A stretch of 64,000 nt of DNA. Source: Sporocytophaga myxococcoides DSM 11118. Lineage in GTDB: Bacteria > Bacteroidota > Bacteroidia > Cytophagales > Cytophagaceae. The notes beneath the pieces were generated by a model that did no database searches, was not told the origin of the DNA, and saw only the letters and a list, made by a program, of their open reading frames with translations. Within the stretch, counting starts at the first letter, position 1. Each line of letters begins with the position of its first letter. Positions 47,809-56,521 of the stretch are shown here, one piece after another. The stretch lies in the NCBI RefSeq assembly GCF_000426725.1, contig NZ_AUFX01000003.1, forward strand, positions 1 to 64,000. The letters are read 5' to 3'. Made by a program: the position numbers and the translations under genes.

Positions 47809-48471
47809 TTATAACTTTTTCAGTAGTCCTAAAAACTCTTCCTTTCTTTTTTCTTTCTGAAAAACTCCTGAATAATTTGCAGTTATTGTACTGCTGGATG
47901 TGTCCTGAATACCTCGTGAAGATACGCAGAGATGAACAGCATCTACAATGACTGCAACGTCTTCGGATTGCAAAGCTTCTTTTAAGCCTTCTGAAATCTG
48001 GTTGGTGAGGCGCTCCTGGACCTGTGGGCGCTTTGCATAATATTGTACCAAGCGATTTATCTTAGAAAGACCAATTACTTTTCCTCCGGAGATATACGCT
48101 ACATGGACTTTACCTATAATAGGAACGAAATGATGTTCACAATAGGAATATAAGGTTATATCCTTTTCAATCAACATTTCATTATACCTGTACTTATTAT
48201 CAAACAGTTTAATGTTTGGTTTATTAGCGGGATTTAATCCGCTAAAAACTTCCTTTACATACATTTTAGCTACCCTGTGCGGTGTTCCGCTTAAGCTGTC
48301 ATCCCTCAGGTCAAGTCCTAACAGATACATAATTTCTCTAAAATGTTTCTGTATTAGTTTGATCTTGACTTCGTCATTCATTTCAAAAGCATCATCACGT
48401 AAGGGAGTATCTATGGAAGTCCCGATGTGCTCATCTCCTATTGTATCCGTTGTTTCAGTGACCAGATTCAT
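47809..48471 (-). CDS. folE: GTP cyclohydrolase I
   Basis: A 220-residue enzyme converting GTP to 7,8-dihydroneopterin triphosphate, the first step of folate (and other pterin) synthesis, as a toroid in the cytoplasm. Clear type I motifs are TPHRVAKMYVKEVFSGL, ITLYSYCEHHFVPIIGKVHV (Cys and His zinc ligands and catalytic His), the GLSKINRLVQYYAKRPQVQERL stretch (given here by its ends GLSKINR and QVQERL) and LCVSSRGIQDTSS-type C-terminal zinc Cys. It follows the sigma factor gene by 4 bp, so the two are co-transcribed. Confidence 0.93.
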   Translation of the reverse strand: MNLVTETTDTIGDEHIGTSIDTPLRDDAFEMNDEVKIKLIQKHFREIMYLLGLDLRDDSLSGTPHRVAKMYVKEVFSGLNPANKPNIKLFDNKYRYNEMLIEKDITLYSYCEHHFVPIIGKVHVAYISGGKVIGLSKINRLVQYYAKRPQVQERLTNQISEGLKEALQSEDVAVIVDAVHLCVSSRGIQDTSSSTITANYSGVFQKEKRKEEFLGLLKKL

Positions 48472-48475
48472 GCAA

Positions 48476-49177
48476 TTATAGTTTTATTTCCGCCATCACT
48501 CTTTTTACCATGGCATCGCAATACACCAGGTTAAACTCAAAAATTTCAGAAGGTGTATATGATTTTTCAATTTCTTTCTTCAACATGCCCTTAGCTCTAT
48601 TGAGTCTCACTTTAACGTTAGATTCGCTTATACCCAATATGTCAGATGTTTCAGCTACATTCATTCCGTTTATTTCCCTTAAGGAAAAAACCATTCGATA
48701 GTCCAAAGGTAATTGCTGTAAGGCATTTTCTATAACCAGTCCAAGCTCTTTGGTTAGAATGGTTTTGGTCATATCAGCGGACTGATCATCAGAAAACATA
48801 GGAGTACACTCGGTTTTTATTTCATCAGGGATTTCGTTCTTAAAACCTGATTTTTGTTTTTTCCTAAAGCAATTGTTAAGCATTATTTTGGTTATCCAGG
48901 TCTTGAATGATGCACGATTTTCATAACTGGATAAATTTACATAAGCATTTATAAAAGTATCCTGCATGAGATCCTGTGTGTCCTCATGATTGTAGTTATA
49001 TGCCCTGCCTGTTTTATATAGGTGGGCATTGTTTCTCCGGATAAGTATTTCGAATAATGCTATCTCCCCTGCCAGAATCTTTTGTATTATTTCTCCGTCA
49101 GAATATTGGTCAGATTTCATGTTGCTACTCCTAGATTGAGTTGGAGCATTTGATTGTTGTGGTACTAAAATTGGCAT
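48476..49177 (-). CDS. ECF-type RNA polymerase sigma factor
   Basis: A 233-residue sigma-70-family protein with regions 2 and 4 only. Region 2 covers about 35-105 (LFEILIRRNNAHLYKTG, EDTQDLMQDTFINAYVNL, FKTWITKIMLNNCFR) and region 4 about 145-205 (LPLDYRMVFSLREINGMNVAETS, ILGISESNVKVRLNRAK). Met20 (MKSDQYSDGEII) is a likely alternative start and gives a more usual ECF N-terminus. No anti-sigma gene is next to it; the DoxX-like gene lies 7 bp upstream and folE 4 bp downstream, which suggests the operon is regulated as a unit. Confidence 0.9.
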   Translation of the reverse strand: MPILVPQQSNAPTQSRSSNMKSDQYSDGEIIQKILAGEIALFEILIRRNNAHLYKTGRAYNYNHEDTQDLMQDTFINAYVNLSSYENRASFKTWITKIMLNNCFRKKQKSGFKNEIPDEIKTECTPMFSDDQSADMTKTILTKELGLVIENALQQLPLDYRMVFSLREINGMNVAETSDILGISESNVKVRLNRAKGMLKKEIEKSYTPSEIFEFNLVYCDAMVKRVMAEIKL

Positions 49178-49184
49178 TTCCCTG

Positions 49185-49568
49185 TTACGCTTTAATAAAT
49201 GTGGCTAGTCTTGACATGGAAAATGCTCCTATAGCCATTGTTAGGTCTCGGACGGCTATGTCAAAATATCGACCGCTTGTGATCAGCGTTATGGCGATAA
49301 GTGTTAACCATGCTGCAACAATCAGCCCTCCGATTTGAGGTTTTATTAATACGATGACTCCTGCTACTATTTCAATAACTCCTACTATCATCATAAATAT
49401 GTGAGGGGAAAATGGCAACATGGGCTCAAGACTTGGGTTCAGATAATTTTCCCAGGTGGTGAGAATATTCGTGAATTTGTCAAGGCCAGCGACAATTGGC
49501 ACTATTACATAAGTGAATTTTAATAAATTAAAAACAGATCTAAGTGAGTTTGAATTAGCTGTTACCAT
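49185..49568 (-). CDS. DoxX-like small membrane protein
   Basis: A 127-residue integral membrane protein with four hydrophobic helices (about 14-30, 55-75, 80-98, 104-122). The pattern VPIVAGLDKFTNILTTWENYL followed by FMMIVGVIEIVAGVIVLIKPQ is like DoxX/DUF417-related proteins. It is the first gene of the DoxX-like/sigma/folE operon. Redox or stress-related function is known only loosely for the family. Confidence 0.7.
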   Translation of the reverse strand: MVTANSNSLRSVFNLLKFTYVIVPIVAGLDKFTNILTTWENYLNPSLEPMLPFSPHIFMMIVGVIEIVAGVIVLIKPQIGGLIVAAWLTLIAITLITSGRYFDIAVRDLTMAIGAFSMSRLATFIKA

Positions 49569-49672
49569 TTCTATTTTTGTTTTGAGTTATACTACATTAG
49601 AGTAACTGAACAAGTAAATGGTTACAAAAAAGTTTTAAGTTTAATTAGTAAGTTTTAAGTGGTGCCTTGTGA

Positions 49673-49720
49673 ATGTAATTTTAAGTGGCAAGTTGCTAAT
49701 CAGAACTTACCACTTAAAAC
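49673..49720. terminator. Inverted repeat after the DUF6496-like gene
   Basis: TTTTAAGTGG-CAAGTT pairs with AACTT-ACCACTTAAAA across a 9-nt loop. It lies 11 bp past the stop of the minus-strand gene at 49731-49907 and between two genes on the same strand, so it may end that transcript, though no long T-run follows. Confidence 0.45.
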
Positions 49721-49730
49721 TTGTCACTTA

Positions 49731-49907
49731 TCACTTTTTTTTTGGTACTTTAGCTCCTTCTTTTCTGGCTTCTGAAAGTCCTATTGCTATTGCTTGTTTT
49801 TTGCTTTTTACCGGCTTTCTTGAACGGCCTGATTTAAGCTTGCCTTCTTTCATCTCTTTGATATTTTCTGCAACTTTTTCCTGAGCCTTTTTACTATATT
49901 TTGCCAT
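49731..49907 (-). CDS. DUF6496-like small basic protein
   Basis: A 58-residue lysine-rich protein running from ATG 49907 to TGA 49731. It reads MAKYSKKAQEKVAENIKEMK, then a GKLKSGRSRKPVKSKKQAIA segment and IGLSEARKEGAKVPKKK. The opening, the GKLKSG turn and the QAIAIGLSEARKEG segment match my memory of the DUF6496 family, small proteins widespread in soil bacteria and thought to bind nucleic acid. The frame on the opposite strand is the shadow. Confidence 0.8.
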   Translation of the reverse strand: MAKYSKKAQEKVAENIKEMKEGKLKSGRSRKPVKSKKQAIAIGLSEARKEGAKVPKKK

Positions 49908-49986
49908 ACGTTTTTAATCGATTTTTCCTTATCAAATAACAAGTGAAATTGATTTAAAGTTGGCTTTTATTCCCTTAAATATGTTT

Positions 49987-50008
49987 AAAGTATTTAATTA
50001 AATACTTT
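49987..50008. promoter_or_regulatory. Perfect 22-bp AT palindrome
   Basis: AAAGTATTTAATTAAATACT plus TT forms a perfect 22-bp palindrome about 80 bp upstream of the DUF6496-like start codon. It could be an operator for that gene. The AT-only composition makes chance more likely than for a mixed sequence. Confidence 0.35.
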
Positions 50009-50056
50009 AAGTTGTTGTGGTAAATGCAATTGATAATCAATTGATTGGTCGAAAAT

Positions 50057-50089
50057 AAAAAATCCATTCTTTAAGGAATGGATTTTTTA
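50057..50089 (-). terminator. Terminator of the T9SS-protein pair
   Basis: A 13-bp stem AAAAAATCCATTC/GAATGGATTTTTT with a 6-nt loop lies 28 bp past the stop of the second T9SS protein. It works on either strand. Confidence 0.8.
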
Positions 50090-50116
50090 TTTTCAGATAA
50101 AGCTCATGGACTTAGA

Positions 50117-53100
50117 TTATTCAATTTTAAGTAATTTACCTGAACTTACAGAACCATTTTCATCTTCAATCAGGTAGAAGTAATAACCATTTTTTAAGTT
50201 ACCTACCGCAAGTATTTTTTCTGATCCATTCAGCGTAGCACTAAGTACAGTTTTTCCATAGATATCTGAAACCTTTACATTATAGTGTCCTGATGCATAT
50301 GAATTTGCATTTATTATCAGATAATCTGAAAATGGATTAGGTGAAAGAGAAATGTCAATATTTAAAGGTTCTACTGTATTTGTAACATCTGGATTATAAT
50401 CTATTTCAATATCTTTTCCCTGATTTAAATCTTCTCCGCACTTTTCTACTATCGTTTGTTCCAATTCATTTGTTATTATTGGGCTATTGAAGTCAAAATA
50501 TATCAGGGATTTATTTTTAATTACAGTCCCAGGAAGTACAGCTGCTTTTGGCTTTATTTTAAATGATATAAAACCATGGCTATTTTTTTCATCGTTGATG
50601 CTATCTGGTAAATAAATATTATTAAAGTATATCTTCAACACAGGATATCCTTTTCCCTGCAAATTCCATGTGAAGTTATGAGACCCTCCTGCAAGTGATA
50701 AGGTCTCTATATCCAGGCTTTTATCCAGTGTATCTTCAACTATTACGTTATATGCAACATCATTTCCTGTATTCTGAAACCTGATGGTATAGTTGATCCA
50801 ATCAGTCGAAAAAATACCATGTTCCTGACCGCATCCTCTTGGTAAGACTGATTTGTCATTAGGGTCAAAGCTATCTCTTACTTCAAAGCATTTGGTGCTT
50901 TGTTGAAACCCTCCATCTTCAACCGGAAGGTCATTAACAAAATTTTTAGCTATACTACCATCGGTTAATTTCCCACATCCTTCATATGTAGTTATTGCTT
51001 TTTCTTTCTCAGGATGAAAAGGATTCTGATCAGCTTCTATTCTGATTGTTTTTCCAGGAGCGGAGATCTTTAATGTTATTGATTTACCAGCTGGAATTTT
51101 TATTTTATTCTTATATACAAGCAGTGAATTATAAAATATTCTGAGTTGCGTGCTATCAGACATATCTCCCGTTCCCTGATTTGAAATTACTGCTTGTAGA
51201 ATTCCATTGGCTAAACAGCGGGTTTTAATAATCAGATCCGATTTATCCCAATATTGATAATTGCTACATGAATTTGCCGGTGAAATTTTTGCTTCCATAC
51301 AATAAGTTCTACCTCTTATACTTTCATCACCACACATAATAGAATCATTCAAAATGATAGTCCCTCCTCCTGATTGAGGAATAAAGCCAGTTTGGAAGAT
51401 TAAGGTTGTATCATTCAACCTGGAAAACGGCATTGATGAGTTCTGTATTCTTAAGACGGATGGAATTGTTAATTTAATCTGAGCATCTTCAACATATTCA
51501 CTTCCTTCGTTTGAATAGTGAATAAATGTTTGTCCTGGAAAACATCTCCTCATGCGGTCTTTTACCAGAGAGACGTTTAGCAGTGCACAAAACTGTCCTT
51601 TATTGCCAAAATTGTACCCTGAGTATACTTTACCAGAACCTGTTAAGGAAACTGATATACTTTGATTATTGGCAGGACAGCTTTGCTCTGCAACATAATC
51701 CAGATTAGGTTTAATTACCTGTCGTATCTTTAGATCACGACTGCCTTCATCAACAACTATTCTGAAATTTCCGTTGATGTCAGTCATATCATAATAATCT
51801 CCAGGCTCTGCAACTACTATCCGACCTGCTAAGCCTCTTTCATTTTCATCTTTATTGCAATTACCATTTTCATCTATAAAAACCTTTCCCTGGATATAAT
51901 TATAGTTTTTAGAAGTCGTGAAGTCATCTTTGATTAGTAACAATGTTGCATCGCTAAATAGGATATTAAATGTTTTATTTCCTATTTTATAAACATCATC
52001 TCTCCTATTGCAAATTGCTATTAATCCTTTTTTATCTATATCAATTCCTCCTTTACGTTCTGCTGTAAAATAGTTTTCTGACCATATAAAGTTACCGGAT
52101 GGATCAACTTTGGAAACGAAGGCATTGGTAGCACCTTGTGGTTCAGCAAAAAGTGTCTTATCTCCATAATTAAAAAGATTGCCAAAACATCCGAAAATAA
52201 AGGCATTACTTAAATTATCCAGTCGAACACCATATGCCTGATCATCTCTTCCTACCTGACCCCATGAATTTTGCCATATAGCAGTCCCCTCTGCATCATA
52301 TCGGCATGCAAAGATCTGGCTACTATTTTGTCCCAATGAAGTTTGTCCTACCACTACAGTATTTCCATCATTATCAGCACTTATATCCCAGGGGTAATAA
52401 AAGTCAGACCTAAGTTGTTTAGCCCATAAGGGAGTTCCACTAGAGTTGAGTTTTGTTAAATAACTTCCCTGTTGAGCTTCGGGGTCAGACAATTGAATAG
52501 TACCAAAATTTACATCTTTAGAAAACCTACCGGTTATAAATATATTGCCAAGTGAATCAAGGCATATCCCCGAAGCATTTACATAACCTTCATATGAATC
52601 TCCAGCCGCTACCGTTCCCCAAATCCCTGTTCTATCGGGACTTAATTTAATGACGTAAAGACTAGCTGAAGATGATTTTTGATTTCCGGTTAATTCAATT
52701 CCGTAATAGAAACTTCTCTGTTCAAATGTACCTGTGATGTAGATATTGTTATTGTTATCAGTGGCTATGGCTGCTATATTATTAGACTGGAGATTTCCCC
52801 AAATCATATTACCATTCTTGTCAAGTTTAATAAAAGCATATGGACCGGATCCTGGGATTGGAACATCTCCAATTTTAACATCACTGCCTTGAATATTTCC
52901 AACCATAATGATATTATCGTCAGAATCAAGTGTTATAGCTAAAGGTTCATCATAATATATACTTTCATTTCCGCCTATATTTTTTGCCCAAAGGCATATT
53001 CCTCTTTTATCAAATTTAGCTATATAGATATCTCCACTTCCATTGGCTGTTAATTTTATGTTGCCAAAAGTCGTGGATTCCATAAAATATCCTATCATGA

Positions 53101-53251
53101 TAATATTCCCCTGACTGTCAAATGCAGGTTTATCAGCATATGTGTATGAAGGGCCTGTTGAAGTTGTTCCCCATAAAATACTTTGAGCATTGCATTCCAA
53201 GCGCAAAAGTGTGCAGAATACTAATAAGACATTTAGAAAAAATTTACACAT
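50117..53251 (-). CDS. T9SS-sorted SBBP beta-propeller protein, copy 2
   Basis: A 1044-residue secreted protein. After the signal peptide (ends LECNAQ), residues about 25-440 carry SBBP-type propeller repeats (DSQGNIIMIGYF, YIAKFDKRGICLWAKN, DSDDNIIMVGN). At about 455-530 a SdrD-B/carboxypeptidase-like domain follows (GKVFIDENGNCNKDENERG). Residues about 800-920 form a DUF11-like domain (INYTIRFQNTGNDVAYNVIV, DTLDKSLDIETLSL, KNKSLIYFDFNSPIITN). The C-terminal 80 residues (LSPNPFSDYLIINA, GKLLKIE) are the type A T9SS sorting domain. It lies 11 bp after a paralogue of equal plan. Surface adhesion or polymer binding is inference. Confidence 0.9.
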   Translation of the reverse strand: MCKFFLNVLLVFCTLLRLECNAQSILWGTTSTGPSYTYADKPAFDSQGNIIMIGYFMESTTFGNIKLTANGSGDIYIAKFDKRGICLWAKNIGGNESIYYDEPLAITLDSDDNIIMVGNIQGSDVKIGDVPIPGSGPYAFIKLDKNGNMIWGNLQSNNIAAIATDNNNNIYITGTFEQRSFYYGIELTGNQKSSSASLYVIKLSPDRTGIWGTVAAGDSYEGYVNASGICLDSLGNIFITGRFSKDVNFGTIQLSDPEAQQGSYLTKLNSSGTPLWAKQLRSDFYYPWDISADNDGNTVVVGQTSLGQNSSQIFACRYDAEGTAIWQNSWGQVGRDDQAYGVRLDNLSNAFIFGCFGNLFNYGDKTLFAEPQGATNAFVSKVDPSGNFIWSENYFTAERKGGIDIDKKGLIAICNRRDDVYKIGNKTFNILFSDATLLLIKDDFTTSKNYNYIQGKVFIDENGNCNKDENERGLAGRIVVAEPGDYYDMTDINGNFRIVVDEGSRDLKIRQVIKPNLDYVAEQSCPANNQSISVSLTGSGKVYSGYNFGNKGQFCALLNVSLVKDRMRRCFPGQTFIHYSNEGSEYVEDAQIKLTIPSVLRIQNSSMPFSRLNDTTLIFQTGFIPQSGGGTIILNDSIMCGDESIRGRTYCMEAKISPANSCSNYQYWDKSDLIIKTRCLANGILQAVISNQGTGDMSDSTQLRIFYNSLLVYKNKIKIPAGKSITLKISAPGKTIRIEADQNPFHPEKEKAITTYEGCGKLTDGSIAKNFVNDLPVEDGGFQQSTKCFEVRDSFDPNDKSVLPRGCGQEHGIFSTDWINYTIRFQNTGNDVAYNVIVEDTLDKSLDIETLSLAGGSHNFTWNLQGKGYPVLKIYFNNIYLPDSINDEKNSHGFISFKIKPKAAVLPGTVIKNKSLIYFDFNSPIITNELEQTIVEKCGEDLNQGKDIEIDYNPDVTNTVEPLNIDISLSPNPFSDYLIINANSYASGHYNVKVSDIYGKTVLSATLNGSEKILAVGNLKNGYYFYLIEDENGSVSSGKLLKIE

Positions 53252-53262
53252 GTTATTTATGC

Positions 53263-56200
53263 TTATTCTATTATTAAAAACTTACCTGATTTTACAACTT
53301 CTCCATTATCTTTTAGAAAATAATAATGAATGCCCTTTTTGAATAGTGATTTAGATATTTCAATCTTATTTGAATATACTTTCTCATGGAAAAGCAAACT
53401 CCCTGTTACGTCTAATATCTCAAGATCAAGATCCTTATGTTGGTCTATTTCAAAATAAACATTTCCGTTTGATGGATTCGGATAAACCATCAGAGCTTTC
53501 ATTTCATTTTTAGAAGAGATGTCAGTCGATACATCTTCAAAAGTAATCAGGTCTGCTTGTGAAAAATCACTTATGTATTCACTTTTAATAGTATGGAAAA
53601 CGGTATTGGTTAATATAGGGCTATTATAATCAAAGTATATTCCAGCCTGGTTTTTAATAACAGTTCCTTCCGTTACTGAAAGCTTAGGTTTTATTGAGAA
53701 ATCAATAAAGCCATTGCTCATTAAAGAATTAGTTGAGCTGTCGGGCATATTAATATCATTGAATACAAATGTGAGTACTGGTTTTTTCTCACTTCTTAAG
53801 CTCCATTGAAATGGATGAGAAGCAGCTCCTACAGACAATGTAGAAAGATCAAGGGCATCATCAAGAGTATCTTTAAGGATTACAGTGAAAACAGTATCGC
53901 TACCTGTATTTTGAAAGTAAATTTTATAATTAAAAGTCTCACCTGGTTTAATTGCATTATCACTTCCAATTCCTGTTGGAATTGATTCTTTCAAATTAGG
54001 ATCATAGCTACCTACTATTTCTGCGCATGATATAGAAGATTCTGGTCTTGCATCATCTTGTGGCAATGCATTCACAAGACCTTTTGCAACTTCTCCTTCA
54101 GTGCTTTTACACATCTCAACTGTAAGAAATACATACTTAAGTTCAGGATGATTTTTAGTCTGATTTGCCTCTACCCTTAGTGTTCTTCCTATTCCTGATA
54201 CCAAAAAACTTAAAAGGTCAAGAGACTTGAGTTGAAGCTTAGAAGTATAAATTAATTTATTATTGCTAAGTATCCTGTATTCAGTTGGTTCCTGCATATT
54301 TCCGGTGCCTACATTTTTTATAACAAATCTGACTAATCCGTTATCCAGGCATTGGCTGAATATCTCAAGGCTGGACCTGTCCCATTCTGGGCTGGCAATT
54401 CTGCAGGAGGATGATTTGGGACTTATTACTGCTTTGATACATTCCGTTAATCCAAGTAATTTCTCATTCCCACATACAACAGAATCGACTATATTGATTG
54501 ACAATCTTTCCCCCGATTTGAGAACAGGAATTTTGTATGTTACTATACTATCGTTTGCAGAGTTCCAGGAAATTGATGAAGAAACAGGTTTTACATTTTG
54601 AGGGAACAATACTTTTAATGTTAAATCGGAAGCATCTATACTTCCGGAATTTTCACATAAAACAGACAAGTTGTTTGTAAAGCACCGTCTTAATCTGGCC
54701 TGGGTAACACTAACAGAAACGTCGGTGCATGGATTGGTCTTTATACCAAAGTTTTTATTGGAATAAACTTCTCCCATAGCAGTTGCTGAAATTTTTAATT
54801 GCTTGTCAGCAGGACAATATGCATTGATTGTCGATGATCCGAAATTTTCTTTTAGTAATGCAATCGTATAATCACCGGGAGGAAGCACAAAATCATAATT
54901 ACCCTGCGGATCTGTCAAAGCATAAAATGGCCCAGGAGTGGCCATTAACAGTGTATTTCTGACACTTTTTTCACTATTGTCTTTCTTGCAATCTGAATTG
55001 AAATCATAAAACACATTTCCATTAATGATTGCAGAGCTATTCATAATTGGGGTATTGAGAAAAGGAACAGTTCTACCCATTGCATTGCCAGGATTACTTA
55101 TAGTATCATAAGACATATAATACCCTCCGCATAGAAGTTTATTATCTTTATTTACAGCAATGCTTTTAATTATGAATGTTGAAGAAAATACCGGAATCCG
55201 ACCAGGATCTCCTATTGTTTTAGAAGATAAAAGTTCGTTGGTTTCAGCATCATGTGTTTGTATATAAACCTGCCAACCGACAGTATAGTTGACCACTGGA
55301 TTTCCGGCAGTATCCAGACATAAGTTGTCTCCCCCATTGTCATGATTTAATGTATTTGTATTTAAAATGATGTCCCAGGCCTTACTTCCATCAGCATTAA
55401 ATTTCCCCAGAACTCTTGGAATTGGATCAATACTATTATTTCCGTATACACCACGGAAACCTGTATAAAAAATATCACCTTTTTTATTTACAGCAATATC
55501 AGTAATTCCATCATCATTAAAGTTGCTGTAATTCATAAATGATAAACAATACCCATTTTGGTTAAATTTAATAATATATCCATCAGAACCAGTACCATAG
55601 TTACTGGAACTACCGCAATCGGTTACGTATCCACAATGCGTTGCTCCTGCTAGATAAAAATTATCGTATTGGTCCACCGTAACTGCTCCGGCATATTCTC
55701 CGGTACAAATAGATGATGGATTTGCAATACTTTTTGCCCAGTAAAAATTTCCTGAAGGGTTTAATCTTGCAACAAAGGCACGTCCTGCCTCCTTACCTAT
55801 GTTCACGCCATTGATAATTGTATTGTTAGCGATAGATCCACATATAATAACATTTCCTTTACTATCCACGGCAATGTCCCTTCCACAATCTACTGACCAT
55901 CCAAAACTACTTACAAGAAGATATGGATTTTGAGTAGGTCCTTCCCCTCCTCCACCATTTACCCAAACTGTTTTTCCCTGTGAGGTAATTTTACATACGA
56001 ATAAATCATTGCCTCCTCTTGATGGCCAATTGATCTGCCCTAATTTAAGCATAGATGAAAAGGTACCGGTGGCATAAATATCTCCTTTCTTATCAATAGC
56101 TAAACTTAATACTGCGCTCGGCCCTTCATTAGATGAAGAAGTTTTTAACCAGACAATTTCTCCTGAGCTGGTTAATTTTGCTATGAATAATCCAGTATAA

Positions 56201-56409
56201 TTCTTGGAGCCAACCAACTGGTGATTTTGCCATTTAACAGAATCAGTGAATACGCCACCTACAAACAGATTACCATAATCATCCTGAATAATTTTGTATA
56301 TGTTTAATGCTCCTGGTCCCTCTGTTTTAGCATACCAGTTGGGTTGTTGTGAAAAAAGGTTATTACAATTGAATACAAAGAAAAAAATGAAAATGATAAA
56401 AGTTTTCAT
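53263..56409 (-). CDS. T9SS-sorted SBBP beta-propeller protein, copy 1
   Basis: A 1048-residue protein with the same order of parts as its downstream neighbour: signal peptide (ends NNLFSQ), SBBP repeats to about residue 460 (IYKIIQDDYGNLFVGGVF, LFIAKLTSSGEIVWLK), SdrD-B-like domain (GNVFYDFNSDCKKDNSEKS), DUF11-like domain (FNYKIYFQNTGSDTVFTVIL, KNQAGIYFDYNSPILTN) and a T9SS type A domain (VYPNPSNGNVYFEID, GKFLIIE). First gene of a two-gene operon. The pair arose by tandem duplication, now well diverged. Confidence 0.9.
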   Translation of the reverse strand: MKTFIIFIFFFVFNCNNLFSQQPNWYAKTEGPGALNIYKIIQDDYGNLFVGGVFTDSVKWQNHQLVGSKNYTGLFIAKLTSSGEIVWLKTSSSNEGPSAVLSLAIDKKGDIYATGTFSSMLKLGQINWPSRGGNDLFVCKITSQGKTVWVNGGGGEGPTQNPYLLVSSFGWSVDCGRDIAVDSKGNVIICGSIANNTIINGVNIGKEAGRAFVARLNPSGNFYWAKSIANPSSICTGEYAGAVTVDQYDNFYLAGATHCGYVTDCGSSSNYGTGSDGYIIKFNQNGYCLSFMNYSNFNDDGITDIAVNKKGDIFYTGFRGVYGNNSIDPIPRVLGKFNADGSKAWDIILNTNTLNHDNGGDNLCLDTAGNPVVNYTVGWQVYIQTHDAETNELLSSKTIGDPGRIPVFSSTFIIKSIAVNKDNKLLCGGYYMSYDTISNPGNAMGRTVPFLNTPIMNSSAIINGNVFYDFNSDCKKDNSEKSVRNTLLMATPGPFYALTDPQGNYDFVLPPGDYTIALLKENFGSSTINAYCPADKQLKISATAMGEVYSNKNFGIKTNPCTDVSVSVTQARLRRCFTNNLSVLCENSGSIDASDLTLKVLFPQNVKPVSSSISWNSANDSIVTYKIPVLKSGERLSINIVDSVVCGNEKLLGLTECIKAVISPKSSSCRIASPEWDRSSLEIFSQCLDNGLVRFVIKNVGTGNMQEPTEYRILSNNKLIYTSKLQLKSLDLLSFLVSGIGRTLRVEANQTKNHPELKYVFLTVEMCKSTEGEVAKGLVNALPQDDARPESSISCAEIVGSYDPNLKESIPTGIGSDNAIKPGETFNYKIYFQNTGSDTVFTVILKDTLDDALDLSTLSVGAASHPFQWSLRSEKKPVLTFVFNDINMPDSSTNSLMSNGFIDFSIKPKLSVTEGTVIKNQAGIYFDYNSPILTNTVFHTIKSEYISDFSQADLITFEDVSTDISSKNEMKALMVYPNPSNGNVYFEIDQHKDLDLEILDVTGSLLFHEKVYSNKIEISKSLFKKGIHYYFLKDNGEVVKSGKFLIIE

Positions 56410-56423
56410 AGATAAAATGACTA

Positions 56424-56460
56424 AAATTTATGACACTAAATTTATGACACTAAATTTATC
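56424..56460. repeat. 14-bp tandem repeat upstream of T9SS pair
   Basis: AAATTTATGACACT occurs twice in exact tandem, followed by a partial third copy, 15 to 50 bp upstream of the start codon of the first T9SS propeller gene on the minus strand. It lies where the promoter should be, so a change in copy number could alter spacing and expression. Confidence 0.6.
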
Positions 56461-56521
56461 ATTTTATATTTTATTAGAAAAATTTCAGGAGGTACAGTTT
56501 TAAATAAGTGAAATTTTAAGC

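Noticed and set aside
49669-49884. 71-codon open frame, plus strand
   Set aside because: It is the opposite-strand shadow of the DUF6496-like gene at 49731-49907.
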